From NCBI GenBank assembly GCA_025677815.1, contig JAIXMP010000035.1, positions 124,001 through 188,000 of the forward strand: a stretch of 64,000 bases of DNA, written 5' to 3'. Position numbers and translations under genes: made by a program. Positions 10,950 through 24,100 of this stretch are shown here, in pieces. The notes below the pieces were generated by a model. That model made no database searches. It had not been told where the DNA came from and worked only from the letters and a program-made list of their open reading frames with translations. The first letter of the stretch is position 1. Each line of letters opens with the position of its first letter. The stretch comes from Phascolomyces articulosus. Lineage: Eukaryota > Mucoromycota > Mucoromycetes > Mucorales > Lichtheimiaceae.

Positions 10950-12970
10950 TCAATTGTTGATAGAAGCATAATCAGACACAGTATCAAGAATTTGTTGTTG
11001 CCAAGCCGACTTGAATAAGAACCACCCATGATCAAGACCTTCCATGACCTCTGAATTTACACCATTACTGGAAAGATATTCATGAACACGTGATGAATTG
11101 ACAATATTATCATGTTCAGAAAGAAAAACTTTGGTGGCACGGGGCATGCGAATGGTACGGTTTTGATGTTGACTTTTACGTCTTCTAGAAGATCGGGTTT
11201 GTCTTGGCGAGGATTTTGGAGTCACATACAATGCCAATTGAAACCAATGAAAATGACGAGAAATATAATATGAAATATAAAGTTCACTAGATGCGAAAAA
11301 CTTAACAATAGACTAAAAAAAATATATAATTCAGTATGATGAAATAAGTATATAGAGTTGAAATGGGGATATATGGATATAGAAAAGGGACGACTGAATT
11401 AAAATCAATTTGAGAATGTTTTTTTTCCTGCTTACCTCACTAGCAGTCTTTGGTATACGATAAACGAAATTAACACAAATGTCTTTATAATGCAACATGA
11501 AGCAAATAGGATCCAACATGACCACACCTGCGACGGTCTTTGGAATATGTTGAACAGCCCATGAAGTCAATGCTGTACCTAGAGAATGAGAAACGTAGAC
11601 GGCATCGCGAAAACCATGGAAATGCAACATTCGTTCCAGATCCTGCACAGTTTCTTGCATAGATGGTACATCTTCGATGCATCGCATAGAAACATACGGC
11701 TGCTCGACGCAAAACAAAGGCGCATCAATATCAAGAAGGTGATACACAAATTTGAGATAAGGCAATAATCCAGGTCCGATACCGTGAATAAAGACGATTG
11801 GTTTCTTATTTGGGTTTTTGCCTTCGCGATACCAATAACCAACGCGTCCTGTGGAAGCTGATGATGTTGATGTTGTCGTTTCTGATGGTAATGCTGATGT
11901 TGTTGTAGATGAAGATCTAGAGGGTGAAAGAAGAGAACTATTTTCTGAACTAGACCATCCTAAGGATAATGCTGAGGGGATATCAGGTCCAAACTTTTTA
12001 AAGCCCCAAAAAGAAAGCAAAAACGTGTTGAGGTAGGTCATACTAATGATGAACAAATAAAATACAAGAGGTCGATGATAAGCTTGGACTGGATCCAAGG
12101 TAAGTCGAAATGCAATAATATCTTCGTCGTAACCTGGTGTAAAATCAAGACCAAATTTATCGGCAAAGTGATTGATCATCCAATACATTTCTGTTGTTGC
12201 TTCTTCATCTTCTAATACAGTTTCCAGGGGTTGTGCAAAGAATGCCCAAGCAATCCTTTATAAAGGGGGAAGAAGAAGATTCAAAAAAGGGGGAGAAAAG
12301 AACAAGTAGATGAAGATAATAATAATATAAATTAATAAAATAAGAAACAAAGAAGTTTTTTTTTTCTTTTCATTTCATTTTCTTTGTGTCGAAATTTATA
12401 TTATTACCATTCTGCTAAATTTTCACGGCGAATTTCGTGTACCATTGGTTGTTGTTCAGGATTATGAGAACGCATAAACCAACCCACCAACCATTCTTCC
12501 ACATCGATAATATTGTTGATACAATTAAAATAAAGCGTACGTCGTTCTTTAGGTCCGGGGTATACAGGGTGTAATGGTGATTGCATTCGATTACGTGTTA
12601 TTTGAAAAAAGACATAGAATATCAACTCACACCCAAGCCAATAATACATGATTGTGTCGATTGTAGGAGAAAAACTGATGAAAAGATGGTCCGTGGCAAG
12701 GTAATAAAGATAATACATAAATGCTAATGGAGCCACTGCTGTTTGCATGATAGCAATGGAATAGATCGCGTTTCTTGCGATAAATGAATCAGGTATCATC
12801 AGTTGATTAAAAAATATATTTTTCTGTATAATAAATGGATTCAATAAAGAACTTTGAGGAAAAAGAAAAAGAAAAGAAGTTTTTATTTTTCATTTTAGCA
12901 CACACACAAAGAAATAAAGAAGAGCTCTTTTTACACTTACATCTTTCACATGCCGCAACCCCAAACCCAT
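10950..12970 (-). CDS. Membrane-anchored alpha/beta-hydrolase
   Basis: Four exons: 12970-12941 (30 bases), 12823-12408, 12255-11436 and 11312-10950, giving 542 residues, all in phase. The N-terminal half has two or three hydrophobic spans (around AIMQTAVAPLAFMYYLYYLA, IMYYWLGCELIFYVFF and PLVFYLFIISMTYLNTFLL). A Ser-rich linker follows, then the hydrolase core. HGIGPGLLPY is the oxyanion loop. SHSLGTA carries the nucleophile Ser at about residue 374. The Asp in SEHDNIV and the His in GLDHGWF complete a plausible triad. The usual GxSxG is SHSLG preceded by V, so the first Gly is replaced. Substrate cannot be told; a lipid or ester hydrolase acting at a membrane is likely. The tiny first exon was chosen because its GTAAGT donor joins in phase to an exon lacking its own ATG. 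Confidence 0.85.
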
Positions 12971-13440
12971 TTCAAGGGGGCGGAGTATAGATCACCTTTG
13001 GATTGAACGTTGGTTGGTTGGAATTCCCCAGAAATTCCTCTTTGACGTAACGACAATCCAAGATGGCTGCAGGGTTTTTTTTTTTTTTACAAGGAGCTTT
13101 TTCCGGACCAACCGAAATTTTATTCAAGCCAAACTTGCAAACCATTGCTTTTTTGGGGGGGTGAAAAGATACAATATTCACATGGCTGAAATAGTTATAA
13201 AGTAATAGTCGATTCAAAGTCATCTTTGTTTCCAGACAAAAGCATTTTTATATTTATAATAAATAATTCGATCAATGTTTACATGTTTATCTACATTGAC
13301 AGTGAATGATGGATGTGGTAAAAATAGTTGACAAGTTGTCATTGCAGACTTTTTACCCCACTCAAAAATTGGAATATGTGGTACAGCTTCTTTCATATGA
13401 TCATGAGAAAGCATATTGATAAACAACAACAAAATAAGTT
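12971..13440. other. Upstream region of the hydrolase gene; no gene seen
   Basis: GC content is locally higher at 12975-13150, as expected for a leader or promoter of the minus-strand hydrolase. The overlapping open frames on both strands are short and start without credible context. Confidence 0.5.
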
Positions 13441-16140
13441 TATAGGCTGGGTCCTGTTCGGGTTACCGGATGATATCCAGCCGATTCCGCCAGCGTCGTA
13501 CAATCTTAAAGCAACAAGGGTTTGAGACAGACCTAATTGAACATTTACCAAACTCATTGTACCCAAGTTTTTGAATTTGTATATATATTCTATAGTATAA
13601 TAGAAACAGAACGTATGATATATCGAAATGATGATATTGACAAGGCATATATAATCGTTCCTTCTTGGTTTTTGTAAGGTTAACTATTTACAAAGCTATT
13701 TTTACACTTCTTGCATACAAATACACTCCGCTTTACAGGTCACCGTTCAAATTGTATAGGATGGTCTTCTCCTACATATTTTTATCTCACAACTTTCCGT
13801 TTATTCTCCAAATTTCAGGGTGTAAAAGTAAGAAGATAAAGGGACGCATGAAACAATACTTTATATTATTAATATGACGAATGACCAGAAGGATTATTAC
13901 GACTTAGTGTATGGTTTAACACATTAATTCGCGTATGGACTGTGTCTCAGGATTTAAAAAAAAATCATGCTGTTTATGAATTATTCATTGTTTGAGAATC
14001 ATTTAGCATAAAATTTTGCGATTTCTCAGAATTACGAGCTGCCATATGAAACTGGTAGCTGACACGGCTGTTTTCACTTACAATATGAGAGCTATGGTTG
14101 GTGAAGTATGTGTTTCTAACGCGCATTATTGTGTAATGGATATCGTTACAGTATGCTTATTTTCTTTCAAAATGATGTTTTTAATCATAATGATTGTTAT
14201 GAAACAGCCGGAGAAATCATATTGGCCAATTAAACTTATTTCTTTTTGCTGGCAGGTTTACTTTCTGGACCACTCATCATCTATTATTGCTAGGTATTAT
14301 TATGGTGAACAATCCAAAAGAAATGTTGGTATTATACATCCATATTTTCTCCTTATTGCTTCTATTAGATAATGGGTGAGAAATGTTATTATTACTGAAT
14401 AAATAGTAAGCATGTTTCTTTTTATTAATGGAAATCTATATTTAATGTGACAGATTAAATGTAATAGGTTGTTTATATCAATAATAAAGTAAAATAAATA
14501 AATAAGACAATGTCTTATAACCGAATGATTCTTTATTTAATTATTTAAAATAGAGCGAATGTTTATATGTTTTTGACTATGCTGATTCTTTGGGCTAATG
14601 ATGATATGGAGAGCATAGCATGACGTTTTATGACCTTTTGAAAATCTAGGGGAGCGCCGTAAAGTTATCGTAGTGGATGAATATTAAACGGGTAGAGTTA
14701 CGGAAAGTGGATTTGATGGTGCGCAGCTGAGTTACTAATTTACTAATATTGAAGGAAAAGTATCCTGAAATGATCAGGCTACCAAATATTTTTAACTTTC
14801 CTATCAATATATAATCGATAGGATAATACAGGAGAATAAAAGCATATATATTACCATATAAATAATTGAAATCCTTATATACAAAAGAAAAAACAATGCA
14901 ATAGCGCCAAGAGTTGATATATATTATAAATTCAAGTTTCTTTTTTTTACTATTAGTAGAACGCACACTTATTGTACTAACTTCAAGTAGTTTATAACGC
15001 GAACAATTTGGCTTGGCACCCTATATTTGCGATTCAATTACAGAACTACTATAAGGGGAGCGAAAAATGATAATAAGGGCTATAGAACATTTCCCTGTTT
15101 TCTTCATATTTACCAATGATTAATGAAGAATACTCGACTTTTGTCAATTCAACTTATATTTTAGTTTCAGGTCGTGTTCATTTATTATAGAATCGAAATT
15201 TACAGGATTTTCACTAATGGTTGGTGTACCTTTCCTTTCAACTACTTAGCGTGACTCCATAATTTTGATTTAACATTAGATAAATTTTACTTTGGCATTC
15301 TTTGATATCTTTCCTTTACAAAAAAATAAAATAAAAGTTTCTTTCCATGGACCATGTCACACTTTTTCAAAATGACAAACTCGAAGTATGTTTTGTGCGA
15401 TGAGTATTTTCAAACAATTTCGAAAACCAAGCATCACCAAATGAAGTATACATGGCTTGTGAATAATCCTGAGATAAAGATTTTTAACAGGACAAAAACT
15501 TCCTATGCTTTTTAAATAACGACGGTGATAATAATATGCAGGATAACCAGGATGCGTAAATAGACAGGAGAGAAAGTCATAATTGTTGTATTGTCCTTAT
15601 TTTGTGGATTTGCGTCAAATACTACAAGGTTCTATCAATGTTTATTTTGTCATGGAATATAAAGTGGGAATTTCTACCACAGTAATGAATCTTCCCAACT
15701 AAGACTCTGACCCTGGCTTATTGGTTCATTTTTTAATTATTTATTTGTGGTAGTTTCTCTTCACAGCTCAGTATTCGCTTTCGGTATTACTTTGGACAAC
15801 AACGAAACGCATTACAATATACTCCTCGAAAAACTTGACCAGGCCAAGATTTACCGTAATGATGGAGAAACCATATAGATTTATTCATTTAATAACAATA
15901 ATGTAAGTAGTTGCATTCACTGTGTTCTCATAGACTCCTTATCTAAAAAATGTTTTTTTTTTCAAACGCACAAGGTGGATTCAGGTATATTAGCAATAGA
16001 CTAATATAATATCGTATTGTTCTACTATCACTAAACAAAAGCAAGAAGATATCTTTTGCTATATAGATAATAAACAACGTGCGGATGATTTGTATTTTGT
16101 ATCATACATCGCCATGTTTATTCTTCATCGTTTTATTTAA
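13441..16140. other. AT-rich stretch with scattered coding-like fragments
   Basis: No intact gene. Plus-strand fragments with natural protein composition occur at about 13467-13570 (RFRQRRTILKQQGFETD then LIEHLPNSLYP), 13590-13675 (reads IIETERMIYRNDDIDKAYI, preceded by a TAG acceptor), 14046-14370 and 15778-15878 (reads SVFAFGITLDNNETHYNILL and ends at a stop). They are in different frames and bounded by splice-like signals, as expected for a decayed multi-exon gene. I cannot assign the family. Confidence 0.35.
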
Positions 16141-17991
16141 GCTGCTGTTGAACCATCATACTTGTCCAATGTAGTACTATTTATTAAGCCCTTGTAAAAT
16201 TCAATGTTGTCACTTGCTTTGCTTGTATGAAGCTCAATCAACTCTGGTGTGACATTTTCAGCTACATATAAAACCAATCCCATTGAATGTTGTTATTACA
16301 ATTAATTCATCAGCGCACCCACGAATAATATAAATATATTATCTTACAAGTTTGTTCAGGGCAAGGGTGAGCGCGGATCACATAACCAAGAAGGATCATA
16401 AGTATTTATCCTAAAATTTTGGATTGTGGTGTACGTTACAAAGAGATTCACTAATTTCTTTGGCATTATTTTATATATATATGGTATATACCTTTAGATA
16501 ATTCATCTCCAATACATGTCAAAAACGGCTCGAATCATATTCTCCATTTTGGTCATAGGCATAACACCACAGCTGCCGAGCAATGGAATATCACACATTT
16601 CATCAACCCATGCTGCTCCAAAGTTGGTGGCAACATTACCTAGAAGACATTATATCAATAATAACAACTGTAGTTTTTCAGTATATATTTCAGTAGATGA
16701 TTAAAAATAAAATTATTAAACAAGTTTAACTTACCAGTGCATTTGGCACGAATGTTTGCAATCTGAAGGAAAAGGTTGAAAGATATTGTCAATCCAACAA
16801 TGATATGCTTGTATACACACTATGTCGCAATGTCCGTATTGGTGATATACAATCAAATTATAAAAAGTGACAGTGACGGTATAAGTAAAAAAAGGAATGT
16901 CGAAATTTATAATTCTGCATTAAGCCACCGTCAATGCGGTATTGATAATCACACCTCCACCTCTTGGGAAAATGCAAAATAGCGACCTAGGTACCTGTAT
17001 ACAGAATAGCAATTAATTCACGAAGAATGATCGAGGTCTAAGGAAATATATACGTATTGTGTTTGCAATTATTGAAAGCAGAAAGAAAATGAATATGTAT
17101 GTATTTCATACCCTTGATAACACTCATTTGATCACATCGATCGTAAATTCATCTTGTTCATCTATATGATAACAATGACAATATGGACCAAGTTGAAGTG
17201 CATAATAGTACATTATACACAATGACAAGAGCAGGTGAAAATATAATAGTTACCATCCAAATTCTTGAAAGCAGAAACGAGTCCATCTTTTCCAGTACTG
17301 GCGTTAAGGAAGACAGTCTAATAAAAGAATTTTATATACGTAAGCTTTAAATCAGCAATACCAAAAATATTATATTATAGATCAACACTACCAAATTCGT
17401 TTTCTGTACGTTGAAACAAATCAATGTAATCTTACATTTGTAAGGGTAGTATCTCTAATTCGATGCGTCAAGAAGTAAAAGAGGGTGAATAAGTAAATAC
17501 ATAACCAGTTTACAGAGAATCCCTCCTCCTTTTTCTCAACTTACCTAATCTGACGTAGTGGCTGTCACAATCTTGTGTTTTTCGACCATACGGTACTTCT
17601 ATTTGAGTTGTTTTTAGGCCAAATTTCTACTATAGGTAACTACAAAGCTTGGAAACAAACAAAAAAAAATTATTTACTCATCTATCTTTTCACGGAAGTA
17701 ACCATCACGCAGGGCTCCGTTATTTTATTCCATATTAAATCAGCGTGCATGACGTGCCATGGGTTAGTAAAACCATTTCATGTGATGCTATATACAAATG
17801 GGTGAAGGCAAAGCGGGATACCTTTGTCATCTTGCGATCAAGTTGTGTTTTGTCGATGTCTTCGAAACAATTTTACAAATCAAGTAATAAAAAAATACTC
17901 GCCTTAGTTTTACCGATATCCACAAATTCCTTGGAAACTAGGTTTGCTTGTCGCTTTGACACATTTAACGATACAGGGAGGAATGGAAGGC
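16141..17991 (-). pseudogene. Unrecognised multi-exon gene or its remnant
   Basis: Minus-strand exon-like blocks are flanked by AG and GT and keep phase over most joins. They are about 17991-17914 plus 17859-17822 (ending DIDKTQLDRKMTK), 17317-17254 (reads TVFLNASTGKDGLVSAFKN), 17161-17125 (DEQDEFTIDVIK), about 16767-16739, 16650-16500 (reads NVATNFGAAWVDEMC then VMPMTKMENMIRAVFDMY), and two last blocks ending in SGSTAA-like DKYDGSTAA and a stop at 16141. An in-frame TGA follows DEQDEFTIDVIK, and no start exon was found. It is therefore either decayed or has splice sites I misread. I do not recognise the protein. It sits tail-to-head with the plus-strand relic that begins near 18.2 kb. Confidence 0.35.
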
Positions 17992-18149
17992 TATCTTAGA
18001 ATTTTTGTTTTTGATTCTAAACCACCAAGTCAAAGTCTCATTTTTAGTTTGATTCTTTATGGTCACCTGCACCAACTCTCTTCATAATCTACCTTCTTCT
18101 GTACACACCGCTTTTTTATACCTTCTCTTCTCGATCTTTTTTCTCTTTT

Positions 18150-21100
18150 ACAGCAAAAATTGAAGTCAATTGGTGCTCCCGGACATTTCGCTGTTTGCAT
18201 GTTTCAATTCGAAGCAGAAGGAACACGTGAATTCTTTTCTAACCGCCTGATATCCGAATAGAACTTAAGGGAATACGCGAAACAATTCCCAACAACTGAA
18301 GACAATTCAATTAAAATACCATCGCGATCTGGAGTGGTTAAAAACGGTCGATCTTCAACGTGAAATTGCCAATTACATCAATCGTAGGAAGAAAGAAATT
18401 CTTAATAAGGTAATATTTTTTAATTTGTGTTTTACAGATACATAATCAAGCTCCTTTTTTTAATTACTGAATGTAGATTGACAATCACGAAACCAGCAGC
18501 GATAGTAGTAGTAATAGTAGTAGTAATCGACGGGAAAATTCTACAGTTGTATTTTATGCACCACACAATAATGGATTCGTTGGAGTTGCGAAAACATCCA
18601 ATTTAAAACCAACAACACCATCGACAACTCCTTCGGGATCATCCACCTCTGCAGGACCACTCGCTTCAGAAGCAGGAAGAAAGCGCCCAGTAGAAGAAGG
18701 TATGTAACTCGAATAACAAAGAATTAAATATACCTGCCTAATAATTATTAAAAAAAAAGCTTGGAACTAAATGGTGTTGACAATGGTTAATAGTGTAAAG
18801 GAAATGAAAACGAAAAGCGGGGTAAAAGTCAGATGATTGATGATCCAGTCAGCGAATTTTATTTGGACGAGGATAAGGTTGATCAAACAGAAAAAAAGCG
18901 ATGTCCAAAAAGATGTGATTTAACTTTTTAATTGTCTTATTTTTAATAGGGGAAACAAGTAGATAGATTGGTTAATGAAGAAGAGGTACCTTTTTTTTGC
19001 TTTTATATTTTTGTTGTTTTAGTATTATCCACTTTTATTATTGTGTTGTGCTATAACGTATTATCATCTATCTAGCCCAGCCAAACATTGCATGAGCCAA
19101 ATGTTGTCCGATTGGTAGCAAGTGAACTCAACATCGGAGCGCCCCCAAGAACGAATGATGACCTCCCTGTAAAATTTTATGCATACAAATCCTGTGTGAA
19201 GGCCCTTACTAAAACGACAACGTTCTCATATGATTCTCATGTTAATGAACTTGCGTAAGTATTATGTATATATACTGGGGTATTTAAAGGTGTTCTCTTT
19301 TACGTCTACTAATTCAATGCATATATATATAGGTGCTTGAAGGGTGTCATGAAAAAATGTACACATTCAAAATGGTGCACCTTTTTTTGTGCACTTGTAT
19401 AATTTCAAAATATCCTGTCGAACTGTTACATTCCATATATCAAACGTTAACATATGTATATGCAAAAAAAATTTAACAACAACAATAAATATATACACCG
19501 ATAAGTCAGTATGATATTGCTGGGTATGTTAAAACTAAATCGCCCACAATAGAAATATACACTAGATCACCCTTTTAATATCATCAATGATTATATACTA
19601 GTTATCAGCTATAGAGCCATATAACGTATGTATTATAAAAATAAAGAATGTATAAGGATATAAAGACTTACTGTAGTTTAGAAATTATTATTAATTATAT
19701 TAAGGATAATTCTCGTTTTTATTTTACTTAAAGGAACAAGCACAAAACAAAAGGTGCGCTTTTTCGATTTCTCACTTGGTCGGTGTGACTTTTGCCGGCC
19801 ACAAAAAAAAGGAGCACCGAGCTTGAACCACATTCTTTTACTCAAAGCAAATCAATTCTCTGATATTCAAAAGGATATTATTGACGAACAATTACTTAGC
19901 AAACACACAAGTACGTATTAGAGAACTATTTCCTCGATGTTCAATACATTTGGCCCACCATTCGTGGCATCCATTACCAATATCCTCAAAGTATGTAGGG
20001 TCAATTATGGTTAGTTGATACTATAAGCAAGGTCCTGAGTCTAATATTTTTTTTTATATATCCATTTTGAATAGCCACTGGGACAACCCTATTATAATCC
20101 TGACACAATCATTAGTCAATTGAACAAGAAAATATGTAATTATCAACGTAGAACGTTTCATTATAGAACGATCCGAGTGTTGCTAAACATGTACGTGAGA
20201 AGAATATTATTGTACGGATTACTTATCGTTATAACAGCGTAAACTAACCAATACTTATCTATGAACCATACCAGATCAGAAGACTTCCTCAAGTTGTGTT
20301 GTTTCTGTTTTTGCGTCGTTTGGCGGTGACGCCAAGCCAGGAGCACGAACACTTCTTTACAACAATCAACAAATATAAAAGGACAAGAACAGTGATTCAC
20401 CAGGTCAAAAGTTCAAGATTTATTTTTACAAAAACATAGCCTTTATATAATGCTATGTAGTTACGTAGCAATTGTAACATCTAATACTATGACAGTTGCG
20501 CACGAAGGAGCCAGTGGGAGAACACGATATCATCGCATTAGTTATTGACTTAATTTTAAGACCATTACTGAGTTGTGGTGAGCGTAGATTGCGATGGTAT
20601 GTACATGTTTTTATCGCATTATCTTTTTTTTCGTTGATCTTAAATCCTTGTGTCCTTTGTTACTTGATAACCTTTTATTGACTTGAACCCTTATACGTAT
20701 CAGGCCAGAGATTAATGCGGATGAACGTAAATGTCGGACACAAAGGGTTCAGCGCCCAGGTTCGGTTTTAAGCGTTATCGATTTACTCACATTTGGTCGC
20801 ACTCACTTATTTAGCGAGGTGAAACCTGATACAGTCACAAACTGTCCCAATGCCATTGATCTCCTAAGATTATCACGATTTGCCAAGGATGCCATTGATT
20901 TCTCGTGAGTCAAGCAAATAGTAACATTTCAAGCAGTTGGTAAGTTTATGGATGAAATTGCCGAATAAGGGATAACGAGCACGGTTTTAGCACATCATTT
21001 ATTAAGAGTCTCTTTTATCCGTATAATGTAGGTCTCGTAACTACATTCTATCTTTCTACACTGATTGGTGACGGTACGTACACCATAGTAGAACTCCACA

Positions 21101-21195
21101 CGATCCAGCTACCAACATGCATAAAAGAGTTATCAAAATCATTGAAAACATTAATCGATTTTATGACAATATTATTATATTCTATTATAAAGTAA
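18150..21195 (+). pseudogene. Mucoromycota expanded-family protein with a nuclease-like D..E-x-K motif, probably decayed
   Basis: Phase-consistent blocks form two groups. The upstream group is (5' end unclear)-18409, 18477-18699, 18801-18877, 18950-18985, 19076-19254 and 19333-19402, ending in a stop. The downstream group is 20496-20596, 20704-20904 and 20991-21195, ending in TAA. The first group starts with a charged helix (DLQREIANYINRRKKEIL), a Ser-rich linker and an INIGAPPR-like segment (LNIGAPPRTNDDLPVKFYAY). The last group has ERRLRWPEINADERKCR, then SVIDLLTFGRTHLFSEVKP, LLRLSRFAKDAIDFS and TTFYLSTLIGDGTYTIVEL. I recognise this C-terminal order from a very abundant, unnamed protein family of Mucorales genomes. 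The middle (19400-20495) has fragments in shifting frames, and the 5' part has a frame conflict at 18250-18300. Asp followed by E-V-K resembles the PD-(D/E)XK nuclease core, which is inference. Confidence 0.55.
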
Positions 21196-24100
21196 TAGAA
21201 GACATTCTTATCGGCTGAAACTCATTCACATGTTATATTAGCTTTTGGTAGCATTTGCATTAGCTTTTACAAATTATTGCAAAAGCAAATAGTATAAATA
21301 GAAGATTAATTAGTTTCGATTAGAAAATCCTCAGTTCTTAGTTCGCTACTTTATTCTCTTAATAAAATATTTTAAACTTATCCATTACTTCAGCAATTTA
21401 TCTTTTGAATAAGTAACATAATACATTGTCCTCTATTATTTTATTATAATAAGACTATTCCTCGTGTAGTTTCAGACGTATAATTCCTGAAAATAAGAAC
21501 TCTCACACAACCAATCTTTATTTATTCATTTGATCCATAGCTGATCACTTCATATACCTTTTCTTAATATCATTATTACGTTATTTACTCTTTTCAGAAG
21601 GATCTTTATCGTATATAGAACGCTTCAGTACACTTTAACTGATGGAAAGTTTAGGATATAATACAATTACAATTCCAATATGGGGACATCAGTATCATCA
21701 ATTGGACCTTAATCTTCTTTGCCACGAATACAAAAAAAAATAGCTTAAAAGACAAAATCTTTTATTTGTATCTTCATTCTTTTTTTTTTTTTTTTTGCTT
21801 TTGTCACCATTACATTTTTTTTATCACATATAATGAATAAGTTACTTTTTTGAATTTAATGAATGTGGTCATTTACAACTCTTTATCGTTTAGACTACAT
21901 ACATTTGATCACGTAAGAGCCACTTGTCATAGCTTTCAGCTTTAATATACACCGTAAACATTTTTCATTTTACTCCATCATTCTTAATTCTATCCTATTT
22001 TCGCTATAAATATTTTTAAATACAAACAACAGTTTAATTTTACTATTATTAATAATCGTAGTATTGGGTTGCTATACTTCACAACTTTGACTCAGTACGT
22101 ATTTTCTCTTCTAATGACGATGTATACTGCATATATCCACGTTCATTGTCATTATTTATTATTTTACCCTGTAGTTGGAAGAGATTCAGGTACAGCAGGT
22201 GAACCAGTGGATATATCATCTTTATTCCATACAATAAAGGATATATTGTTGGTGTTATGGATTTATCATCAACTTTTCGAACTCTTCATCACCTACAGCT
22301 TCTCATCGTATACATGAGCATAAAAAGAAACTTTTTTTTGTGAAGGAAAGATATCAAAGGGCTAATTGCCAAAGTAAAATTTATCTAATGTCAAATCAGA
22401 ATTCTGATGCCAAGTAAAAAGCATTGTCAGCCAACTTCAGAATCCCCTAAGCGTCAAATGAAAATTAGAGTCACGCCAAGTTGAAAGGCAAGGTACATCA
22501 GCCCATTAGTGAAAATCCTGTACATGCAAGTTTAAATGGCAATAAGCAGCAATGAAATACTTTTATGGTACTACAAAAAACTCTCCAATTTTACTGCTCT
22601 ATACCGTAAATAGTAAGCTGCCAAGATCAAAAAAAAAAAAAAACCAATTGTGCAGAAAAGCTCAAGCTAGTACTATTATAAATATCAACATTGCGTTGAT
22701 TGAAATGATGACATACTGCATATTAGTCACGTCTTTCTAATAATGATATTGGAAGGAAAGAACAGTGCGGAGCAACCGAAATTTTAGAATTTGATGATAC
22801 TTCTTTAATCGGTGTTTCGTTTTGTCCCAAAGTGCATATGGTATTTCTACCATAATATTACCATGATGGCCATCTCAATGAAAAGATAGCCACCATCGTA
22901 ACAATATAAAAGTCCATTTAAAAATAAAAAGTACTGATATATATATTATATCAATGTTAATGAGAAGCGTTTCACACTTGAGAAAAAAATGATTAAAATC
23001 GATTCTTAACCTTATATTCAGTACTCTTCACACTTCTTGTTTTTGAATAAAAAAATATTACTGTTGTATTTACTTATTCATCTTTATATGGTACAAAACA
23101 AGCCCTATTTACAAATTTTGAATAGTAAATTTTTTTAATTAGTCTGCTAATAAAATTCTTTCCCCTCATTCTTATCAGTGAGATTCTCATATGTTAGCGT
23201 AATATTTGGAATAATAAATCTAAAATATAATGAGTACTTATGGTTGGGGTAAAGAAGTATCTCAATAATAACGTGAAGTTTTTCAACCGATCAAAACTTT
23301 ATGTATATATAATCATATATGCAAATAATCAATTTATTTGAATGATTCTTGTGTTACTTTGAAATGACAGTTTGTTTGTTTGTTTGTAATTCGGATTACA
23401 CATCAGATAAAAACATGGCAAACCCATAATTATGAATCTATTTCTAGTAGGATAAAGAAAACTATGTACTTTTTATTATACAATTTGATTCGTCTGTATG
23501 CTACCAAGTAATCGGTCTTTCTTTGTTCCAAAAGGGCAAGTCTAGAATCTTTGTTTTTGTCACAAAAGAAAAGTGGGGATAGTTATCTCTATAGTAATAA
23601 ACGAGTAACAACGTGTCAATACAATCAATAATAATAGGGAGCCTTTCCATTTGAAAAATAGGTGATTTTGAAACAATGGTCAAGGAAATATAAAAATAGC
23701 ACTAGCAAAACGAAATCGATATAACTATCATGCTAGGACTACTACTACTACTATTGTTCAATTCCATAAGAATATATATGTATATCAATCTATTGATTTT
23801 TTTTATTTCGTTCTGATGTATGCAATATATATGTAATCAATAAATAAGATACATAAAGGATTGAAATAACGATTAAAAAAGAAGTAAAGAAGTATTTCTA
23901 TTATATTGTCCATTCTTTTTATACATGCTATATTTTTGGTTATGAAAGAGATCCAAATCATTTCATTTGTTGTAGTTTTTTTTTTTTTTTTTTTGCGGAC
24001 ATATATTTTTTCCTTCTGCGCCAATGCATAGAAATACCAGCGCCGCCAATTTTTGGCATTTAAATACGTATGCCTTTATGTAATGCCCATAATATACTGA

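Noticed and set aside
12972..13223. Minus-strand frame upstream of the hydrolase
   Set aside because: It overlaps the probable leader, and an opposing frame is equally open. The short exon starting at 12970 explains the gene better.
18160..18360. Alternative plus-strand frame starting at the Ala-Pro-Gly-His region
   Set aside because: It hits a stop mid-way and does not reach the donor in phase. The frame ending RRKKEILNK joins the next exon correctly, so this is either a relic frame or intron.
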